NCBI GenBank assembly: GCA_948567375.1
Contig: OX419761.1
Span: 1,738,501-1,802,500, forward strand
Direction: 5' to 3'
From: Lunularia cruciata
Taxonomy: Eukaryota > Streptophyta > Marchantiopsida > Lunulariales > Lunulariaceae
DNA: 64,000 nt
Shown here: positions 60,236 to 64,000 of the stretch, in pieces
Numbering within the stretch: position 1 is the stretch's first letter
Layout of the letters: each line of letters begins with the position of its first letter
Translations under genes and position numbers: made by a program
Notes under the pieces: generated by a model
What the model saw: only the letters and a program-made list of their open reading frames with translations
What the model was told of the DNA's origin: nothing
Databases searched by the model: none

Positions 60236-61083
60236 AAGGACTCATGTGGTGCCCACATTTTTATTTCTTTTTCAAAATAGAGAAGAAGAAGTGTATAGAG
60301 AAGTTGGATTGCGCCTGTATGGCCAAAGAAGGCAAAGAAAAGAGTCTTCGGGATGAAACCCAAAGTAAAGTGACTTCGGGTCATAAGGCAAAGTACTTGG
60401 AAATGCCCTATCAGCATACAACCCAAAGCAAGGAGTCTTTGTATCAAGGGGAGCTCAACTCAAGGCGAAGTCAGTCTAACAACCTTTCGTCGGGGCAAGA
60501 AATTCAAGAAGGGACTATTCAAAACTGGCGACCCATACGCGCAAAGTACGATTGACAGTAACAGGTGCATGCAAGAGGTGTGATTTCTTGGTAGAAACTC
60601 AAATTGAAGAGAGACGAAGAAAGCGCAACTCTATAAAAATCAAGCTCGCGACAAAGCAATGTCAAGCAATTTTCCTTTGCCGTTGAGAAGTTGTCCTGCA
60701 GGTGATCGTGGGAAGGGAAAGAGAGTGGAAGACGCGCTAGTATGTAAGGAAGAAGTTGCAAGAGTGAAACAGAGAGACAATGGGAAAGCAAGAGAGATGG
60801 GAAGAGGAAGGAAGAACTCCAAATTCATAGTGAGGAATCATGCAATTCGGAGGTTAGATGTAATCGCAAGAATCAAAGTCTTGAGCCAACTTCAGATTAC
60901 ATTCTTGGCATGGAACTGGAATGTTAGTTTTCCAGGTTTCATGACTGAGATCATCGAGAGCAAGTGTCTTGATGGACCCAAGGAAGAAGGGAAGAGAGGA
61001 AATCCGGCTTGCTGGACAGAGTCGGATTGGAGATTAGTACTCAAAAAGGAAGCAAGCGCGGAGCAGGGTAGAGGGGGATTGTG
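60236..61083 (+). pseudogene. Unidentified frame upstream of the R4 coiled-coil protein
   Basis: An open frame at 60659-61083 starts MSSNFPLPLRSC and contains LSQLQITFLAWNWNVSFPG. It is preceded at about 60634 by CTCTATAAAAATC, a possible TATA box. It runs into the 25-base direct repeat GGGGGATTGTGAGTGCTYTG (61072 and 61213), after which the frame changes to that of the coiled-coil protein. It is probably the N-terminal part of the same protein, put out of frame. No domain is recognised. Confidence 0.4.
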
Positions 61084-61103
61084 AGTGCTCTGATGGCACG
61101 TTC

Positions 61104-63191
61104 TTGGGGAAGGGAGAGATAGCCAAAGAAACCCAAGAAGTGAGGGATGCATTCTTGTCAAAGCGGACGAAGAATGGATACAAAGTAGAGGGCTATAAAG
61201 ATCTTGTCAATAGGGGGATTGTGAGTGCTTTGATGGCAATCCTGAAGCCGGAGAGAACAACCTACGTGATGAAACACCAAGTGGTGTTCTTTCACAAATT
61301 TTTTGTAGGAGAACCAATAAGTTGGGTGAGGTGCTTCCATGGAAGGATGCGACAAATGGTGTGGAATTTGTGGGATAAATCACCTCTACATTACATTGTG
61401 CCATTTGCAGCGCACTTCTACCTCAGGTTGAATTTGCTGGACTCGGCAGAGCGAACTTGAATGGTGTCAAACTTCCACTTCGACTTAAGAAGAGAAGTCA
61501 ATGTAGAGGAGCAACAGTACATCCTTCAAATCCGAAGCACAGACGAGTACTACAAGAAGACAGAGAAGAATGTGGAGATTGAAGCGAGTACTCCAAAATC
61601 AAAGAAGCAAAGTCGGCAGGCTGAAGCCAAAGACAAGATGAAACCTTGGAAGACCAGGAGAAGAAACCCAAGGCGAGGAATGGTGGTGATTGAAGATGAA
61701 GACTCGGAAGGTGAAGCCGAGTGCAAGTCCAAAGACTTGGAACGTGAGGAGGAACCCGAGCTAACGCTACAAAGTGGAGATACGAGTAACAACAGCGATG
61801 AAGGTGGAGAAATGACGTTGCTGCCAGTTGCTGCCGAGGAGGAAGAAGAAGTGCACATGGAGATCGAGGTCGAGGACAACACGAAGTTGGAGGATGAGAT
61901 ACCTGAGGCCAAAGAAAAGGCGATTGTGATTCAGAGAGGAGTCCACTCAAGACGTAAGGTGAAGTGTGAGGCAGGTCCAAGTAAACTAAAAGAAGAAATG
62001 AATGAAAGCTTGAGAAGCAAGGAGTCAGTTCTGATACGCAGACTACAGAGATAAAGGTGAGTATTGGGCAAAATAGAAGTGAGAAGGAAGATTGCTATGC
62101 AAGAGGAGGTAGTAGCGAGTAATGGAGTAGAGTACCTGCGGGAGATCGTGTGTCCACTTCTGGTGAAATTAGAGCACAAGAAGAAGGAAATGCAGTCAAC
62201 TTGTCCAGAAGTGAAGACTGTTTTGCAGGTCTTAGCAAGATTAGAAGAAGAGAACTTGGAGTTGAAGAAAATCATAACCCAAAGTGAGGAGGAAAGTGAA
62301 GTACTACAAGCGGAGGCAGTAGTGAAGACTCAGGTAATTGAAGACTTGAAGAGAGAAGTGAGATATCGAGAGGAGCTTGTTAAAAAGAGTGACATAGCAA
62401 GGGAAAGACAAGTAGCAGAGTATGAGATTTTGAAGTAGCAGTTTGTTGATTCACGGGTAGAACTTATCCATGCTATGGCGAGGGTAGCGGCGAAGGAACA
62501 AGAGCTCGATAGAGTCATGGAGAGTGTAGAAGAGAAGAACCAACTCTGGCAAAGGGAGTTAGCAGCACAATATAGGGAAGAAGAAATGTTACGAGAGTTA
62601 CTTCGTAATCAGGAAGAAAAGGTTGTACAGAAGGAGAAGGAGAAGGAAACGGTGAAAGCCAAGTTTGAAGTTGAGTTTGCAATGTATAGGGAAGATTGGC
62701 TTGCAGATCAAGAGCAAGAAAGAAAGATGCGATTGGAGCCCTTGAAGGAGATTGTCCTCAAGATGAACGCGATGTTAAGTACAGAGGCCAGCGTTTGAGT
62801 TGAAGAAACGAGGCTGCACAAGTTGAAATTGTTGGTGCAGGAGACGAGGCAAAGACAGGCAAAAGATACAGATTTGAATGCACTGCTGATAAGTCTCAGG
62901 ACTCGTGTAGATAGGAAGATATTAGAGGTAGAAGATAATATCACGATTAGATTAGACTTAGTAAAGTTGGAGATAGACAAACTTTGGAAAGATGTTAGAG
63001 CAAAACCCAAAGTAGATGAAGTAGGAGTTCAGATGTCTTCAGAGTTACCATCGGAGACATTGGAGAAGAGTGGGTCGGGAGATAAGGAGTTAGATAAGTT
63101 ACCCACTAGTGTAATTTCAGATCAAGAAAGAGAATTGCTAGATCTGGTAGAACAATTAGAAGTTGTGAAACCCAAAGACAGTGTAGTATGA
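61104..63191 (+). pseudogene. R4 gag-like coiled-coil protein, one frame with four internal stops
   Basis: From 61104 to 63191 a single frame (nearly 700 codons) is open except for TGA at 61458, TAA at 62052 (with TGA two codons later), TAG at 62436 and TGA at 62796. The N-terminal 120 residues (VNRGIVSALMAILKPERTTY, PISWVRCFHGRMRQMVWNLW) look globular. Then comes a highly acidic stretch (AAEEEEEVHMEIEVED) and long charged coiled coils (LARLEEENLELKKIITQSEEE; VAAKEQELDRVMESVEEKN). The layout resembles gag-like or structural proteins of large plant retroelements; no RT is present. I do not recognise the family. Confidence 0.5.
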
Positions 63192-64000
63192 AGTAAATTT
63201 ACTTCAGGTTTGGGTTTGAAAGCCGATGACAAAGTAGACATCGGATCAGAGTAGTAACAGTTTTGAGATTTGAAGAGGTAGATATGAAGAGGTGCATTGT
63301 CATTTCAGATCTCCAGGTTAGAAGAGTTATTGTAAAACGGTATAGTTGTTAGAATTGTCGATTGCTTTAGTATTTAAGGGGAGCATTTGTAGTCTTATGT
63401 TGTTCAGTGCTCATAATTTTTGAGAATAGATAAAGCAAAGTGTTGTGAAGCAGTGCTCGTCGCTTGAGCTTGATTCTGAGTATCAACTTTGTGTCTATGT
63501 TTGTGAGTGTGTGGAGAAATTCAAAGTGCAAGTCAGTGTGTTTGTTGGATGTTGGATTCCATAGCCTTGATCTTCATTCTGTGTGTTTGATCTTGAGTGA
63601 AGTGCAATCGAAGCAATGCCTTGACAGATTTGAGAGGAATTGTAGTGTTGATAGTATTCTGCATTTGTGAGTGCAGTGCAAAGTTGATGTGAAGCAATTT
63701 CGATCGAGGAAGTTGTGCCTTCAATGGAGAGGTGGAACACAATTCTAAGGAGAAGTCATTTTGCAGTGAAGTGCTATTTTTGGGAGAGCCTGAATCATCA
63801 TAATCAAGATTGTTTGGAAAGAATTGAAGGAGTTTTGATTAAGGAGTGTTAATTAGTGACAAGACTGCAAATCAGTGCTTGTTACTCTCTTCTGGGTGTA
63901 GTTTCTACCTGAGAGATTAAAGACGTAACCAAGAAGAATTGCAATTGTTACTTTGACTTTGTATTTGACCAATTCTGACTTGTATCTCTGCGGGAACAAA
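63192..64000 (+). other. 3' flank of R4, possible LTR start
   Basis: At about 63377-63389 the run AAGGGGAGCATT is followed by TGTAGTCTTATG, which fits a polypurine tract and an LTR start. The remaining 600 bp is non-coding with protein-poor frames and runs off the window. A matching 5' LTR was not found within 60.2-60.6 kb, so the assignment is tentative. Confidence 0.35.

Noticed and set aside
61498-61980. 160-codon minus-strand frame rich in Ser, Pro and Cys.
   Set aside because: It is the complement of an acidic, Glu-rich coding stretch, which commonly stays open on the other strand. No domain was seen.

Overview
The window reads as nuclear DNA of a land plant. The genes have introns, the SUN, JmjC and GIY-YIG proteins look like plant versions, and about 40 kb is decayed plant-type transposable elements. 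A non-seed plant (moss, liverwort, lycophyte or fern) is my best guess, from the retroelement types rather than any diagnostic gene. I saw no tRNA, rRNA or CRISPR. Exon borders were inferred by eye from splice sites, phase and domain continuity.

1-1.2 kb holds the 5' end of a minus-strand Ty1/copia relic. 1.7-17.1 kb is a small gene island: a SUN-domain nuclear-envelope protein (minus), a JmjC ribosomal-oxygenase-like protein (NO66/MINA type, plus) and a GIY-YIG domain protein (plus). 17-26 kb is intergenic and holds a 1.6-kb element with terminal inverted repeats (X2) and a related 119-bp MITE.

25.9-46.4 kb is filled by two related Ty3/gypsy-type elements, G1 (minus) and G2 (plus), lying head to head. 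Both are dead but complete in layout: gag with zinc knuckles, protease, a full C5 cytosine DNA methyltransferase domain, reverse transcriptase, RNase H, DDE integrase and a C-terminal PHD finger. In G2 gag, protease, methyltransferase and reverse transcriptase share one reading frame, so the methyltransferase is part of the polyprotein. Both elements end in the arrangement B...A-B-A, which resembles the split direct repeats of DIRS/PAT elements rather than ordinary LTRs. A retroelement carrying both a DNA methyltransferase and a chromatin reader is the main discovery here.

46.4-50.1 kb is AT-rich with simple repeats. 50.1-56.4 kb is a second, larger X element (X1) with inverted termini, a probable TAATA target duplication and an ORF shared with X2. 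Nested inside X1 is a 5'-truncated chromovirus (integrase plus chromodomain, minus) whose LTR has a dense array of perfect heat-shock elements just upstream of a TATA box. X1 sits in the LTR of an older plus-strand Ty3/gypsy element (R3, 56.4-60.2 kb) that lacks integrase. 60.2-64 kb holds a gag-like coiled-coil reading frame with several nonsense codons (R4) and what looks like the start of its 3' LTR, cut by the window end.
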